Part shown: positions 7,931 through 17,813 of the stretch, piece by piece
How positions within the stretch are numbered: position 1 is the stretch's first letter
Layout: the number at the start of each line of letters is the position of its first letter
Source: Burkholderia sp. Bp9142
GTDB taxonomy: Bacteria > Pseudomonadota > Gammaproteobacteria > Burkholderiales > Burkholderiaceae
Reading direction: 5' to 3'
Assembly: GCF_003853415.1 (NCBI RefSeq)
Contig: NZ_QTPP01000010.1
Span: 62,001-126,000, forward strand
Length of the DNA: 64,000 bases
Notes under the pieces: model-generated
Database searches by the model: none
What the model saw: only the letters and a program-made list of their open reading frames with translations
What the model was told of the DNA's origin: nothing
Made by a program: the position numbers and the translations under genes

Positions 7931-9463
7931 TTGAATCCCGCCGCCGACACTGCCACCTCGCCGCCCGCCCTCAATCGGCCGATGCTGACCCTGTCGATCA
8001 TGCTCGCGACGCTGATCCAGACGCTCGACAGCACGATCGCGAACGTTGCGCTGCCGCACATGCAGGGCACGCTATCGGCGTCGCAGGACGAGATCACCTG
8101 GGTGCTGACCTCCTACATCGTCGCCGCGGCGATCGCGACCCCGCTGACCGGCTGGCTGTCCGACCGCCTCAGCATGAAGCGGCTGCTGACGATCTCGATC
8201 GCGGGCTTCACGATCGCGTCCGCGCTGTGCGGGCTGTCCGAGTCGCTCGTGCAGATCGTCGGCGCGCGGCTGCTGCAGGGCGTGTTCGGCGCCGCGCTGG
8301 TGCCGCTGTCGCAGTCGATCCTGCTCGACATCAATCCGCGCGAGAAGCAGGGCCAGGCGATGGCGATCTGGGGGATGGGCGTGATGGTCGGCCCGATCCT
8401 CGGCCCGACGCTCGGCGGCTGGCTCACCGACAGCTACAACTGGCGCTGGGTGTTCTTCATCAACGTGCCGATCGGCGCATTCGCGCTGGCCGGCGTGCTG
8501 ACCTTCCTGCCCGCGCGCGCGCCGCGCCCGCACGTGAAATTCGACGCGTTCGGCTTCGCGACGCTCGCGCTCGCGATCGGCGCGTTCCAGGCAATGCTCG
8601 ACCGCGGCGAACAGCTCGACTGGTTCGGCTCATACGAAATCCGTATCGAGGCGCTGATCGCGGCCGTCAGCTTCGCGTTCTTCCTCGCGCACACGGCAAC
8701 CGTCGGCAAGGCGTCGTTCTTCAAGTCGGAGCTGCTGCGCGACCCGAACTTCGCGACCGGCACGCTGTTCATCTTCGTCGTCGGCGCGGTGCTGTACGCG
8801 ACGCGCGCGCTGTTGCCGCCGATGCTGCAGAACCTGATGGGCTATCCCGTCGCGACGACGGGCCTCGTCACCGCGCCGAGCGGCGCGGGCACGATGATCG
8901 CGATGCTGTTCGTCGGGCGATTGTTGAAATACGTGGACGCGCGGGCGCTGCTGCTCGCCGGGCTGGCGATTTCCGCGCTCGCGCTGTGGCAGATGATGCA
9001 GTACACGATCGTGCTGTCCGAGGCGGACATCGTGTGGCCCGGGGTGGTCCAGGGCTTCGGGCTGGGGCTCGTGTTCGTGCCGCTGAGCGCGCTGTCGTTC
9101 TCGACGCTGCAGCCCGAGCTGCGCGCGGACGGCACGGCCACCTACAGCCTGATGCGCAACATCGGCAGCAGTATCGGCATCTCGATCGTGCAGACGCTGA
9201 TGACGCGCAACACGCAGGTCGCGCATGCCGACCTCGCGACCCACGTCACGCCGTTCGACCCGGCCGTGCAGGCGCTGGCCGGCAGCCACCTCGACATCGC
9301 GCTGCTCGACCGCACGATCAACCAGCAGGCCGCGATGATCGCCTACCTGAACGACTTCAAGCTGATGTTCGTCGCGACGCTGCTGATGATCCCGCTGTTG
9401 CTGCTGATCCGCCCGCCGCGGAAAACGGCGAGCGTCGACGTCGCGCACGCGGCGATGGACTGA
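7931..9463 (+). CDS. DHA2-family (EmrB/QacA-type) MFS drug efflux transporter
   Basis: The roughly 510-residue inner-membrane protein has about 14 hydrophobic segments, as in the DHA2 proton-driven multidrug antiporters. Key signatures are the TM1 motif LATLIQTLDSTIANVALPHM, motif A (GWLSDRLSMKRLL) and the antiporter motif C region (GMGVMVGPILGPTLGGWL). The start is taken as TTG at 7931 (MNPAADTATS) because GGAG lies 8 bases upstream. The ATG at 7847 would put the operator and promoter inside the gene. It is divergent from a MarR regulator that probably controls it. No membrane-fusion or outer-membrane partner is adjacent, so it may act alone. The substrate is unknown. Confidence 0.88.
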   Translation: MNPAADTATSPPALNRPMLTLSIMLATLIQTLDSTIANVALPHMQGTLSASQDEITWVLTSYIVAAAIATPLTGWLSDRLSMKRLLTISIAGFTIASALCGLSESLVQIVGARLLQGVFGAALVPLSQSILLDINPREKQGQAMAIWGMGVMVGPILGPTLGGWLTDSYNWRWVFFINVPIGAFALAGVLTFLPARAPRPHVKFDAFGFATLALAIGAFQAMLDRGEQLDWFGSYEIRIEALIAAVSFAFFLAHTATVGKASFFKSELLRDPNFATGTLFIFVVGAVLYATRALLPPMLQNLMGYPVATTGLVTAPSGAGTMIAMLFVGRLLKYVDARALLLAGLAISALALWQMMQYTIVLSEADIVWPGVVQGFGLGLVFVPLSALSFSTLQPELRADGTATYSLMRNIGSSIGISIVQTLMTRNTQVAHADLATHVTPFDPAVQALAGSHLDIALLDRTINQQAAMIAYLNDFKLMFVATLLMIPLLLLIRPPRKTASVDVAHAAMD

Positions 9464-9500
9464 CGATGCGACGGGCGCGCCCCCGTCGCAGGCCGATTCG

Positions 9501-11015
9501 TCAGGCCTTCATCGTCCCGGTGCGCACGTAGCGCTCGTGCCACGACAGCGCCTCGGCGAGCAGGTGCGGCGTGTGCTTGCCGAAGCTCTCGCGCGACGCG
9601 CGCTCGAAGTAGTCTTCGAGCATCGGACGGTAGTCCGGATGCGCGCAGGTCGCGATGATCTTGCGCGCGCGCTGCTTCGGCGACAGGCCGCGCAGGTCGG
9701 CGAGCCCCTGCTCGGTGACGACCACCGCGACGTCGTGCTCGGTATGGTCGACGTGGCTCGCCATCGGCACGATCCGCGAGATCGCGCCGCCCTTCGCGGT
9801 GCTGGCCGACATGAAGCACGACAGGTAGCCGTTGCGCGCGAAGTCGCCCGAGCCGCCGATGCCGTTCTGGATCTTCGTGCCCATCACGTGCGTCGAGTTC
9901 ACGTTGCCGTAGATGTCGGCCTCGATCATCCCGTTCATCGCGATGCAGCCGAGGCGGCGCACGAGTTCCGGATGGTTGCTGATCTCCTGCGGGCGCAGCA
10001 GGATCTTTTCGCGGAACGTCGCGATCTCGTCGGCGAAGCGCTGCACGGCGGCCGGGCTCAGCGACAGCGCCGTGGCCGACGCGAAGCTCAGCGTGCCGTC
10101 ATCGAGCAGGTCGAGCATGCCGTCCTGGATCACCTCGGTATAGGCGGTCAGGTTCGAGAAGCCGGCCGAGCTCAGTTCCGCGAGCACCGCGTTCGTGATG
10201 TTGCCGACGCCCGACTGCAGCGGCAGCAGGTTTTCCGGCAGGCGGCCGCGCTTCACTTCGTGGCGCAGGAAATCGATCAGCTGCAGCGCGATCTGCTTCG
10301 ACGTGGCGTCCGGCGCGGAGAACGCGTTGCTGCGGTCCGGCGCGTCGGTCTCGACGATCGCGACGATCTTGTCGGCCGGGCAGCGCAGGTACGGCTCGCC
10401 GATGCGGTCGTCGCTTTTCGTCAGCGGAATCGGCTTGCGGTGCGGCGGCAGCGCGGTGCCGTAATAGACGTCGTGCATCCCGTCGAGGCCGAGCGGCTGG
10501 CGCGAGTTGACTTCGAGGATCACGTGCTTCGCCTGCTCGAGCCACGTCTTGTTGTTGCCGATCGATGCGGACGGAATCAGCAGACCGTCCTCGCGGATGC
10601 CCGCGACTTCGACGATCGCAACGTCGAGCTCGCCGTACAGCCCGAACCACGCGTATTGCGCGACGTGGCTCAGGTGCACGTCCTGGTAGTCGACTTCGCC
10701 GTTGTTGATCTTGTCGCGCAGCGTCGGGTCGGACTGGTACGGCAGGCGCATCGAGATGCCGTTGGTGCGGGCGAGCGCGCCGTCGAGTTCCGGCGCGGTC
10801 GATGCGCCAGTCAGCACGTTGATCCGGAAGTCCTCGCCGCGCGCGTGGGCGGCGTCGATGTGGGCGGCGAGCGCGGCCGGCACGGCCTTCGGATAGCCCG
10901 AGCCGGTGAAGCCGCTCATGGCGACGGTCATGCCGGGACGGATCAGCGCGGCGGCTTCGTCGGCGGTGCGGACGAGCGAACGCAGGGCGGGAGCGAGGAT
11001 GCGTGATGAAGACAT
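9501..11015 (-). CDS. Acetyl-CoA hydrolase/succinate-CoA:acetate CoA-transferase family protein
   Basis: The 504-residue protein belongs to the Cat1/AarC-type class I CoA-transferases, which move CoA between succinate, acetate, propionate or similar acids. The glutamate in AYTEVIQDGMLD is at residue 294, the position of the covalent-intermediate glutamate in AarC. Other family marks are the N-terminal MSGFTGSGYPKAVP loop, QSGVGNITNAV (about 267-277) and NGIGGSGDFARNGYLS in the C-terminal half. Length equals the family norm. It stands alone in minus orientation. The role is likely carboxylate detoxification or propionate/acetate metabolism. Sequence alone cannot separate transferase from hydrolase activity. 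Confidence 0.9.
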   Translation of the reverse strand: MSSSRILAPALRSLVRTADEAAALIRPGMTVAMSGFTGSGYPKAVPAALAAHIDAAHARGEDFRINVLTGASTAPELDGALARTNGISMRLPYQSDPTLRDKINNGEVDYQDVHLSHVAQYAWFGLYGELDVAIVEVAGIREDGLLIPSASIGNNKTWLEQAKHVILEVNSRQPLGLDGMHDVYYGTALPPHRKPIPLTKSDDRIGEPYLRCPADKIVAIVETDAPDRSNAFSAPDATSKQIALQLIDFLRHEVKRGRLPENLLPLQSGVGNITNAVLAELSSAGFSNLTAYTEVIQDGMLDLLDDGTLSFASATALSLSPAAVQRFADEIATFREKILLRPQEISNHPELVRRLGCIAMNGMIEADIYGNVNSTHVMGTKIQNGIGGSGDFARNGYLSCFMSASTAKGGAISRIVPMASHVDHTEHDVAVVVTEQGLADLRGLSPKQRARKIIATCAHPDYRPMLEDYFERASRESFGKHTPHLLAEALSWHERYVRTGTMKA

Positions 11016-11658
11016 GGCTGGTTATCTGACGCTTTGGGTCTGTCGTTGACGTCGCGGGGGGTGTCTCCTGAGCGACGCAAAGCCCTTGGGGCCGCGAGGG
11101 GCGGCCCGGCACCACGGGCACGGTCCGAGTATCGCAGAGGCCATCGGCGCGAAATGTCCGCCGGATGCAAAAGATACTTACTGAATGCACCGGGTATCGA
11201 ACGGCCGTTCTGTGACAAGGCGCTGCTTCGACGTCGAATGCTACCGAAAGGTTTGCGAAAGCAATCTGCCAATTTTCCGCTCGCGGATTGCGAATTACTG
11301 AACGTCAATCAACCGATACCCTTCCGGATTGACTGCGTAAACGCAGGGAATCCGCATCCAATGACCGATCGGCGATCGCCGCGGCCGATTGTCGCCCGGC
11401 ACCGCGTTGCCGGGCCTGATGCACATCAACCCGTCAACGTGCGCGAATCGCCGCCAGGCCCGCGCGCGAGGCCCGTCGGCCCTTGACAGCCGCGTCTTGC
11501 GAACCACACTGGATCAGGTATGGCCCGCATGCGCGAACGCCGTTTCGCGCATCCGGTTTGCAACCGGCCGATGTCCGCAATGCGCGGTAACACTCCCGCA
11601 TGTCAGGACATTGATCGAATAAAAAGCAACAAATTACAATTCCGTATATATTTCGCCG
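11016..11658. other. Long intergenic region upstream of the phosphonate operon
   Basis: These 643 bases separate two divergent genes. No convincing gene is seen; the short open frames here have arginine/proline-rich compositions typical of non-coding high-GC DNA. The final 60 bases turn AT-rich and hold a promoter-like element. Confidence 0.6.
11611..11640 (+). promoter_or_regulatory. Candidate sigma-70 promoter of the phosphonate operon
   Basis: TTGATC (11611-11616) and TACAAT (11635-11640) are separated by 18 bases and lie 18 bases before the first start codon of the operon. The local AT-richness stands out from the rest of the region. There is no clear Shine-Dalgarno in the short leader. 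Confidence 0.5.
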
Positions 11659-12339
11659 ATGGACCAAAGAAAAACCGCCACACGTTCCGAACCGCCCCTG
11701 CCACGCACCTGGGATGCGCGGCTCGCGCGCGCGCTCGTCCGACCGCTGATCGACACGCCGGTCACCCCGAATCACCTCACCACCCTTCGTCTGCTGATCG
11801 GCCTCGCCGGTGCCTGGTGCCTTGCGCAAGGCGGCTTCGGCTGGAGCAACGCGGGGGCATTCCTGATCGTGCTGTCGAACTTCGTCGACCACACCGACGG
11901 CGAACTCGCGCGCATCAGCGGCAAGTCGAGCAAGATCGGTCACTTTTACGACCTCGCGGCCGACGCGCTCGTCACGGTCGCGCTGTTCGTCAGCATGGGC
12001 CTCGGCATCGTCGCCCAGGGCGGCCAGATGGCCGCGTCGCCCGTGCTGCTCGGTGCGCTGGCCGGTGCGGCCGTCGCGCTGATCTTCTTCCTGCGCATGC
12101 GGATCGAGTCGATCGCCGGCAAGGCCGGCACCAAGCAGGCGTTCGCCGGCGGCTTCGAGACCGAGGACGTGCTGTACCTGCTGCCGCTCGTGACGCTCGT
12201 CGACGGCGTCGAGCCGTTCCTGCTCGCGGCGTCGATCGGCGCCCCGCTGTTCGCCGCATGGGTCGTGATCGACTGGTGGCGCATCGTCCGGCGCGGCAAC
12301 GTCCCGCAGAATTCAACCGAAATCCAGGCTTCCAAATGA
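11659..12339 (+). CDS. CDP-alcohol phosphatidyltransferase family membrane enzyme
   Basis: The 226-residue integral membrane protein carries the full CDP-alcohol phosphotransferase signature D-x2-DG-x2-AR-x8-G-x3-D-x3-D, seen as DHTDGELARISGKSSKIGHF and then YDLAAD (about residues 74-99). Family members join a CMP-activated donor to an alcohol with release of CMP, mostly in phospholipid synthesis at the inner membrane. Here it is the first gene of an operon that makes a phosphonate and holds two nucleotidyltransferase domains. A CMP-phosphonate (for example CMP-aminoethylphosphonate) with a diacylglycerol acceptor is the likely reaction, by analogy to ethanolamine phosphotransferase. The next gene overlaps it by ATGA. 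Substrate identity is inference. Confidence 0.88.
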   Translation: MDQRKTATRSEPPLPRTWDARLARALVRPLIDTPVTPNHLTTLRLLIGLAGAWCLAQGGFGWSNAGAFLIVLSNFVDHTDGELARISGKSSKIGHFYDLAADALVTVALFVSMGLGIVAQGGQMAASPVLLGALAGAAVALIFFLRMRIESIAGKAGTKQAFAGGFETEDVLYLLPLVTLVDGVEPFLLAASIGAPLFAAWVVIDWWRIVRRGNVPQNSTEIQASK

Positions 12340-13145
12340 CTCCTAGCACGCGCGACGACTCCGTGCTGAGCCCGGCACGCCCCGCGCCTGCGCGCGCGGC
12401 AGCGGCCGATCCCGATCGCACCGTGGCCGACCGCGTCGGCCATCTCGACCTCGGCCGCCTGCGCGGCGACTACACGCGCCAGGGGTCGTTCCTGTACCTC
12501 GACGCGTTCCTGCCGGCCGATGCGCATGCGAAGCTCGCAGCCGCCGCCCGCGCGATGCAGCCCGGCCTGAACCGCAACTACCTGCCCGGCCACAAGCAGG
12601 GCGGCAGCGTGAGCCGGCACACGATCGACGAGCAGGCGCCGTACATCGCGGAGCTGTACCGCTCGAAGGCGCTGATCGGCTTCCTCGAGAAGATCACGGG
12701 CGACAAGCTGATGCTGTCGCCGGACAACGATCCGCACGCGTACGCGCTGTATTACTACACGAAGCCGGGCGACCACATCGGCTGGCACTACGACACGTCG
12801 TACTACGACGGCCGCCGCTACACGCTGCTGATCGGCGTGATCGACGAATCGTCGTGCCGGCTCGACTACGAGCTGCATACGCGCAATCCGGACGTGCCCG
12901 ACGAACCGGGCTCCGTGCAGATCGCCGACGGCGGCATCGTGCTGTTCGACGGCGACAAGCTGCGCCATCGGATCACGCCGCTCGGCCAGAACGAGACGCG
13001 CGTGTCGCTGACGTTCGAATACGTGACCAACCCCGGCATGCGGCCGTGGAAGCGCTTCATCTCGAACATGAAGGACGCGATCGCGTATTTCGGTTTCCGC
13101 CAGGTGTTCAAGCAGCTGGCCACGCGCCGGTCGACCGGGTCATGA
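12336..13145 (+). CDS. Fe(II)/2-oxoglutarate-dependent oxygenase
   Basis: The 269-residue protein has the jelly-roll oxygenase ligands: H151 and D153 in GWHYDTSYYDGRRY, H211 in DKLRHRITP, and R222 as the 2-oxoglutarate-binding arginine in NETRVSLTFEY. The carboxylate D153 is intact. Related radical halogenases of the BesD/HalD group replace it with glycine to make room for chloride, so hydroxylation (or desaturation) is expected here. The first 35 residues look disordered. It overlaps its neighbours on both sides by ATGA, so it is part of the phosphonate operon. The substrate may be the phosphonate headgroup or a lipid chain; I cannot tell which. Confidence 0.82.
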   Translation: MTPSTRDDSVLSPARPAPARAAAADPDRTVADRVGHLDLGRLRGDYTRQGSFLYLDAFLPADAHAKLAAAARAMQPGLNRNYLPGHKQGGSVSRHTIDEQAPYIAELYRSKALIGFLEKITGDKLMLSPDNDPHAYALYYYTKPGDHIGWHYDTSYYDGRRYTLLIGVIDESSCRLDYELHTRNPDVPDEPGSVQIADGGIVLFDGDKLRHRITPLGQNETRVSLTFEYVTNPGMRPWKRFISNMKDAIAYFGFRQVFKQLATRRSTGS

Positions 13146-14143
13146 CACGCGCCGGCCTGATCCTGCTGTCCCTCGGAACGGCACTGTTCGTCGCCCTGCT
13201 CGCGTGGCAGGGCATCGGCGCGGTCGCGTCGACGTTCCTCGCGGCCGGCTGGGGCCTCGCGCTCGTCGCGGTGTTCCACGTCGTGCCGCTCGTCATCGAC
13301 GCGCTCGCGATCGCCGTGATGTTCCGCCGCGGCCAGCCGGCCGCCGAGCTCGGCAACGCGCTGCGCGCGCGCTGGGTCGGCGAATCGGTGAACAGCCTGC
13401 TGCCCGCCGGGCAGATCGGCGGCCCGGTGCTGATGGTGCGCCACCTCGCGCAACGCGGCACGCGGATGGCCGAGGCGGCCGCCGCGGTCACCGTCAGCAC
13501 GACGATGCAGGCGCTCGCGCAGATGGCGTTCGCGCTGATCGGCATCGCCACGTTCAGCCTCTATGCGACGCACGAATCGGTCGCTCACCTGCGCACGCCG
13601 GCGCTGATCGCCACCGGCGTGCTCGGCGCCCTCGCCGTCGCGTTCTACGCGGCGCAGCGGCGCGGGCTGTTCGGCCGCGGGATGCGTCTCGCGTCGAAGC
13701 TGCTGGGCCCGCGCGACTGGTCGTCGCTGGCGACCCGCGCGGATGCGATCGACGCCGCGGTCGGTGCGCTGTACCGCGATCGCGCGAAGGTCGCGAAGAC
13801 CTTCGCATTGAGCCTCGTCGGCTGGATCGTCGGCACCGCGGAAGTGTGGCTCGCGCTGCACTTCCTCGGGCACCCGGTCAGCTGGCTCGACGCGCTGCTG
13901 CTCGAGAGCGTCGGCCAGGCGATTCGCGGTGCGGCATTCGCGATCCCGGGCTCGCTCGGTGCGCAGGAAGGCGGTTACCTGCTGCTCGCCCCGCTGGTCG
14001 GCCTGCCGCCCGACGCGGCGCTCGCGCTGTCGCTCGCGAAGCGCGCGCGCGAACTCGCGCTCGGCCTGCCCGGCCTGCTCTATCTGCATTTCAGTGAAAG
14101 AAACTGGCAGCGGCGCCGTGCGCCGCAGCCGCTCGCCGACTGA
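13142..14143 (+). CDS. Lysylphosphatidylglycerol-synthase/flippase-like membrane protein (UPF0104 type)
   Basis: The 333-residue product is almost all hydrophobic with about eight membrane segments. It shows the UPF0104/MprF-N-terminal family pattern: RWVGESVNSLLPAGQIGGPV (about 76-95) and the late IRGAAFAIPGSLGAQEGGYL. Relatives include the flippase half of MprF and hopanoid-associated HpnL, which are thought to move or traffic lipids. Placed between a CDP-alcohol phosphatidyltransferase and phosphonate genes, it is a good candidate for flipping or exporting the finished lipid. It overlaps the oxygenase gene by ATGA, and 36 bases separate it from the next gene. Confidence 0.8.
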   Translation: MTRAGLILLSLGTALFVALLAWQGIGAVASTFLAAGWGLALVAVFHVVPLVIDALAIAVMFRRGQPAAELGNALRARWVGESVNSLLPAGQIGGPVLMVRHLAQRGTRMAEAAAAVTVSTTMQALAQMAFALIGIATFSLYATHESVAHLRTPALIATGVLGALAVAFYAAQRRGLFGRGMRLASKLLGPRDWSSLATRADAIDAAVGALYRDRAKVAKTFALSLVGWIVGTAEVWLALHFLGHPVSWLDALLLESVGQAIRGAAFAIPGSLGAQEGGYLLLAPLVGLPPDAALALSLAKRARELALGLPGLLYLHFSERNWQRRRAPQPLAD

Positions 14144-14179
14144 TCGTTCAGATCCGCCGGCTTTTTGGTTGGAGAACCC

Positions 14180-14947
14180 ATGCGAGCCATCATTCTTGCG
14201 GCAGGCCTCGGCTTGCGCCTGCAACAACCGCCCGAGGCGCAATTCCCGAAGTGCCTGCTGCGCTTCGACGACGTGTCGCTGCTCGAGCGCCATCTGCGCG
14301 TGCTCGACGCCGCGGGCGTCGATGAAATCGTGCTCGGGCTCGGCTTCCAGTCCGGGAAGGTCGAGCAGGAGCTCAAGCGCCTCGGCCGCACCGCCGAGAT
14401 CGTGCTGAACGAGCGCTACGACCTCGGCAGCGTGCTGACCGTGCATACCGTCGCCGATGCGATGACGCGCGGCGGCGACGTGCTGCTGATGGACGCGGAC
14501 GTGCTGTACGACGAGAACATCCTGCACGCGCTGGTCGCCGATCCCGACAAGGCCGTCGACCGCCTGCTGATCGATCGCGACTTCGAGGCCGGCGACGAAC
14601 CCGTCAAGCTGTGCCTGAAGAACGGTGTGCCGGTCGAGCTGCGCAAGCAGCTCGCGGTCGACCTCGACTACGACACGATCGGCGAATCGGTCGGCTTCTT
14701 CCGCTTCACCGAAGGCACCGCGCGCCGCCTCGCGACGATCGTCGCGGGCTACGTCGACAGCGGCCGCGCGAACATGCCGCACGAGGAAGCCGTGCGCGAC
14801 CTGCTGCTCGAAGGCGGTCACTCGTTCGACGTCGCGGACGTCACGGGCTCGCCGTGGATCGAGATCGACTTCCCGAACGACGTGGCGCGTGCCACGCAAG
14901 ACATCCTTCCCCTGATTCAACGCACTACCGCCGGAGCCGCACGATGA
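14180..14947 (+). CDS. Stand-alone nucleotidyltransferase (NTP transferase family)
   Basis: The 255-residue protein begins with the sugar/alcohol-phosphate nucleotidyltransferase signature ([12 protein letters not shown], then [10 protein letters not shown]). It has the metal-binding [10 protein letters not shown] segment (about 106-115) and a late [11 protein letters not shown] motif seen in LicC/choline-phosphate cytidylyltransferase-like enzymes. It probably activates a phosphate or phosphonate with CTP. GGAG lies 5 bases before the ATG at 14180, which is preferred over the in-frame start at 14165. The gene overlaps aepX by ATGA. A second nucleotidyltransferase domain is fused to the next protein, so the two may activate different substrates. 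Confidence 0.85.
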   Translation: MRAIILAAGLGLRLQQPPEAQFPKCLLRFDDVSLLERHLRVLDAAGVDEIVLGLGFQSGKVEQELKRLGRTAEIVLNERYDLGSVLTVHTVADAMTRGGDVLLMDADVLYDENILHALVADPDKAVDRLLIDRDFEAGDEPVKLCLKNGVPVELRKQLAVDLDYDTIGESVGFFRFTEGTARRLATIVAGYVDSGRANMPHEEAVRDLLLEGGHSFDVADVTGSPWIEIDFPNDVARATQDILPLIQRTTAGAAR

Positions 14948-16629
14948 ACGCACGCGAACCCAACTTCACCGAATCGCGCAGCGCACGGCTGCGCCGCATG
15001 CTCGTCAGCAGCGACCTCGAATTCCTGATGGAAGCGCACAACGGCCTGTCCGCGCGGATCGTCCGCGAAGCGGGCTTCAAGGGGATCTGGGCATCGGGCC
15101 TCGCGATCTCCGCGCAGTTCGGCGTGCGCGACAACAACGAAGCGAGCTGGACCCAGGTCGTCGACGTGCTCGAGTTCATGGCCGACGCGAGCGACCTGCC
15201 GATCCTGCTCGACGGCGACACCGGCTACGGCAACTTCAACAACGTGCGCCGCCTCGTGAAGAAGCTCGAGCAGCGCGGCATCGCCGGCGTGTGCATCGAG
15301 GACAAGCAGTTCCCGAAGACGAACAGCTTCATCGACGGCGAGCGTCAGCCGCTCGCCGAGATCGACGAATTCTGCGGCAAGATCAAGGCCGGCAAGGATT
15401 CGCAGAGCGATCCCGACTTCTCGATCGTCGCGCGCGTCGAGGCGCTGATCGCCGGCTGGGGGATGGACGAGGCGCTGCGTCGTGCGAACGCGTACGCGGA
15501 AGCCGGCGCCGACGCGATCCTGATCCACAGCAAGCTGTCGCGCCCGGACGAGATCCTGCAGTTCGCGCGCGAATGGAGCGGCCGCGCGCCGCTCGTGATC
15601 GTGCCGACCAAGTACTACAGCACGCCGACCGACGTGTTCCGCCAGGCCGGCATCAGCACCGTGATCTGGGCGAACCACCTGATCCGCGCATCGGCCTCCG
15701 CGATGCAGGCGACCGCGCGCGAGATCCACGAGAACGAAACGCTGATCAACGTCGAGGACCGCGTCGCGTCGGTCAACGAGATCTTCCGCCTGCAGGACGC
15801 CGACGAATATTCGGCGGCCGAGCGCATCTACCTGTCGTCGTCGTCGCGCGCGTCGAACGCCGCGATCGTGCTCGCCGCCAGCCGCGGCAAGGGGCTCGAG
15901 GCCGTCACCGAGGATAAACCCAAGGTCATGCTGCCGGTCGCCGGCAAGCCGCTCTTGCGCTGGCTCGTCGACGGCTTCAAGAAGCATGGCGTCAACGACA
16001 TTACCGTGGTCGGCGGCTATCGCGCCGATGCGATCGACACGTCGGGCATCAAGCTCGTCGTCAACGAGCGCCACGCGCAGACGGGCGAGCTCGCGTCGCT
16101 CGCATGCGCGGCCGAACGCCTGACCGGCGACACCGTGATCTCGTACGGCGACCTGCTGTTCCGCAGCTACATCCTGCGCGACCTCGCGGAGAGCGAGGCC
16201 GAGTTCAGCGTCGTCGTCGATTCGTCGCTCACCGAGACCAACCAGAGCGTGCGCGATTTCGCGCTCTGCTCGGCCGCCGACGACCGCGGCCTGTTCGGCC
16301 AGAAGACCTACCTGCAACGCGTATCGAGCGACGTCGCCGCGGGCACGCCGCACGGCCGCTGGATCGGTCTGCTGAACGTGCGCGGCGCAGGCGTCGACCG
16401 CCTGAAGGCGATGCTCGCGACGCTGCAGGCGCGTCCTGATTTCGACACGCTCGACATCCCGTCGCTGCTGAACGAACTGATCGCCGCCGGCGAGAAGATC
16501 GAGGTGCAGTACGTGCACGGCCACTGGCGCGGCGTCAACGACCTGGAAGACTTCCGCCGCGCGGGCGACTTCGCGCACGGCCAGACGCCGCTGTCCGAGC
16601 CGGGCGCAGGCAACGGGGGCGCACGATGA
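14944..16629 (+). CDS. aepX: Phosphoenolpyruvate mutase fused to a nucleotidyltransferase (PntC-like) domain
   Basis: The 561-residue bifunctional protein starts with PEP mutase (about 1-300), which rearranges PEP to phosphonopyruvate, the C-P bond-forming step of almost all natural phosphonates. The diagnostic [10 protein letters not shown] motif is at 119-128, and [11 protein letters not shown] (88-98) supplies metal-binding acids. A second domain (about 308-545) opens with [20 protein letters not shown], a nucleotidyltransferase motif. Fusions of this kind are known from CTP:2-aminoethylphosphonate cytidylyltransferases (PntC). The protein should make phosphonopyruvate and, after the later steps, CMP-aminoethylphosphonate. 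It overlaps the next gene by ATGA. Confidence 0.93.
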   Translation: MNAREPNFTESRSARLRRMLVSSDLEFLMEAHNGLSARIVREAGFKGIWASGLAISAQFGVRDNNEASWTQVVDVLEFMADASDLPILLDGDTGYGNFNNVRRLVKKLEQRGIAGVCIEDKQFPKTNSFIDGERQPLAEIDEFCGKIKAGKDSQSDPDFSIVARVEALIAGWGMDEALRRANAYAEAGADAILIHSKLSRPDEILQFAREWSGRAPLVIVPTKYYSTPTDVFRQAGISTVIWANHLIRASASAMQATAREIHENETLINVEDRVASVNEIFRLQDADEYSAAERIYLSSSSRASNAAIVLAASRGKGLEAVTEDKPKVMLPVAGKPLLRWLVDGFKKHGVNDITVVGGYRADAIDTSGIKLVVNERHAQTGELASLACAAERLTGDTVISYGDLLFRSYILRDLAESEAEFSVVVDSSLTETNQSVRDFALCSAADDRGLFGQKTYLQRVSSDVAAGTPHGRWIGLLNVRGAGVDRLKAMLATLQARPDFDTLDIPSLLNELIAAGEKIEVQYVHGHWRGVNDLEDFRRAGDFAHGQTPLSEPGAGNGGAR

Positions 16630-17813
16630 TCGAAGCGGCCCAGTTCGTCGAGGCCGCGCGCGAACGCGGCTTCGACTGGTACGCGGGCGTGCCCTGCTCG
16701 TACCTGACGCCGTTCATCAACTATGTGCTGCAGGACCCGACGCTGCACTACCTGTCGGCCGCGAACGAAGGCGACGCGGTCGCGCTGATCGCGGGCGCCA
16801 CGCTCGGCGGCAAGCGCGGGATCGCGATGATGCAGAACTCCGGGCTCGGCAACGCGGTGAGCCCGCTCACGTCGCTGACCTGGACGTTCCGGCTGCCGCA
16901 GTTGCTGATCGTCACGTGGCGCGGCCAGCCGGGCGTGCCCGACGAGCCGCAGCACGCGCTGATGGGGCCGATCACGCCGGCGATGCTCGACACGATGGAG
17001 ATCCCGTGGGAGACGTTCCCGACCGACCCCGAACAGGTCGGCCCGGCACTCGACCGCGCGATCGCGCACATGGACGCGACGGGCCGCCCGTACGCGCTCG
17101 TGATGCAGAAAGGCAGCGTCGCGCCATATGAGCTGAAGGCAAACCCGGCGGCAGCGCCGCGCGCGCATGTCGCCGCACAGTCGGCCACACGCACCGAAGC
17201 GCCCGCCGCGTGGCCGACCCGCCACGACGCGCTGCGGCGCGTGATCGCGCACACGCCGGTCGAGTCGACCGTCGTGCTCGCGTCGACCGGCTTCTGCGGC
17301 CGCGAACTCTATGCGATCGACGATCGTCCGAACCAGTTGTACATGGTCGGCTCGATGGGCTGCGTGACGCCGCTCGCGCTGGGTCTCGCGCTCGCGCGCC
17401 CCGACCTGCGCGTGGTGGCCGTCGACGGCGACGGCGCCGCGCTGATGCGCATGGGCGTGTTCGCGACGCTCGGCACCTACGGCCCGTCCAACCTCACGCA
17501 CGTGCTGCTCGACAACGGCGCGCACGAATCGACGGGCGGCCAGGCGACCGTGTCGCGGCATGTGTCGTTCGCGGGCGTCGCGGCAGCATGCGGCTATGCG
17601 TCGGCCGTCGAAGGCGACACGCTCGACGTGCTCGATGCGACGCTCGACGCATCGCATCCGGCCGACGGCACGCGCTTCGTGCGGCTTGCGATCCGCACCG
17701 GCGTGCCCGACGGCCTGCCCCGCCCGACCGTCACGCCGGTCGAGGTCAAGACCCGCCTGATGCGGCATATCGGCGCCGCACAGGCTGAAGCCCACGCCGA
17801 AGGAGCTCATTGA
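16626..17813 (+). CDS. aepY: Phosphonopyruvate decarboxylase
   Basis: This 395-residue thiamine-diphosphate enzyme decarboxylates phosphonopyruvate to phosphonoacetaldehyde, the irreversible step that pulls the unfavourable PEP mutase reaction forward. The ThDP-activating glutamate lies in [10 protein letters not shown] (E48). The ThDP/Mg motif runs from [12 protein letters not shown] (GDG about 268-270) to [13 protein letters not shown] (N297). Length and the PCSYLTPF start fit the Ppd/Fom2 family. It overlaps aepX by 4 bases and phnW by 1 base, so translation is probably coupled. Confidence 0.95.
   Translation: MIEAAQFVEAARERGFDWYAGVPCSYLTPFINYVLQDPTLHYLSAANEGDAVALIAGATLGGKRGIAMMQNSGLGNAVSPLTSLTWTFRLPQLLIVTWRGQPGVPDEPQHALMGPITPAMLDTMEIPWETFPTDPEQVGPALDRAIAHMDATGRPYALVMQKGSVAPYELKANPAAAPRAHVAAQSATRTEAPAAWPTRHDALRRVIAHTPVESTVVLASTGFCGRELYAIDDRPNQLYMVGSMGCVTPLALGLALARPDLRVVAVDGDGAALMRMGVFATLGTYGPSNLTHVLLDNGAHESTGGQATVSRHVSFAGVAAACGYASAVEGDTLDVLDATLDASHPADGTRFVRLAIRTGVPDGLPRPTVTPVEVKTRLMRHIGAAQAEAHAEGAH

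Noticed and set aside
11034..11486. 150-codon open frame upstream of the phosphonate operon
   Set aside because: Arg/Pro-rich, no ribosome-binding site, and crosses the likely divergent promoter zone.
12336..13145. Radical halogenase function for the oxygenase
   Set aside because: The metal-binding aspartate D153 is present; halogenases of this type need Gly or Ala there.
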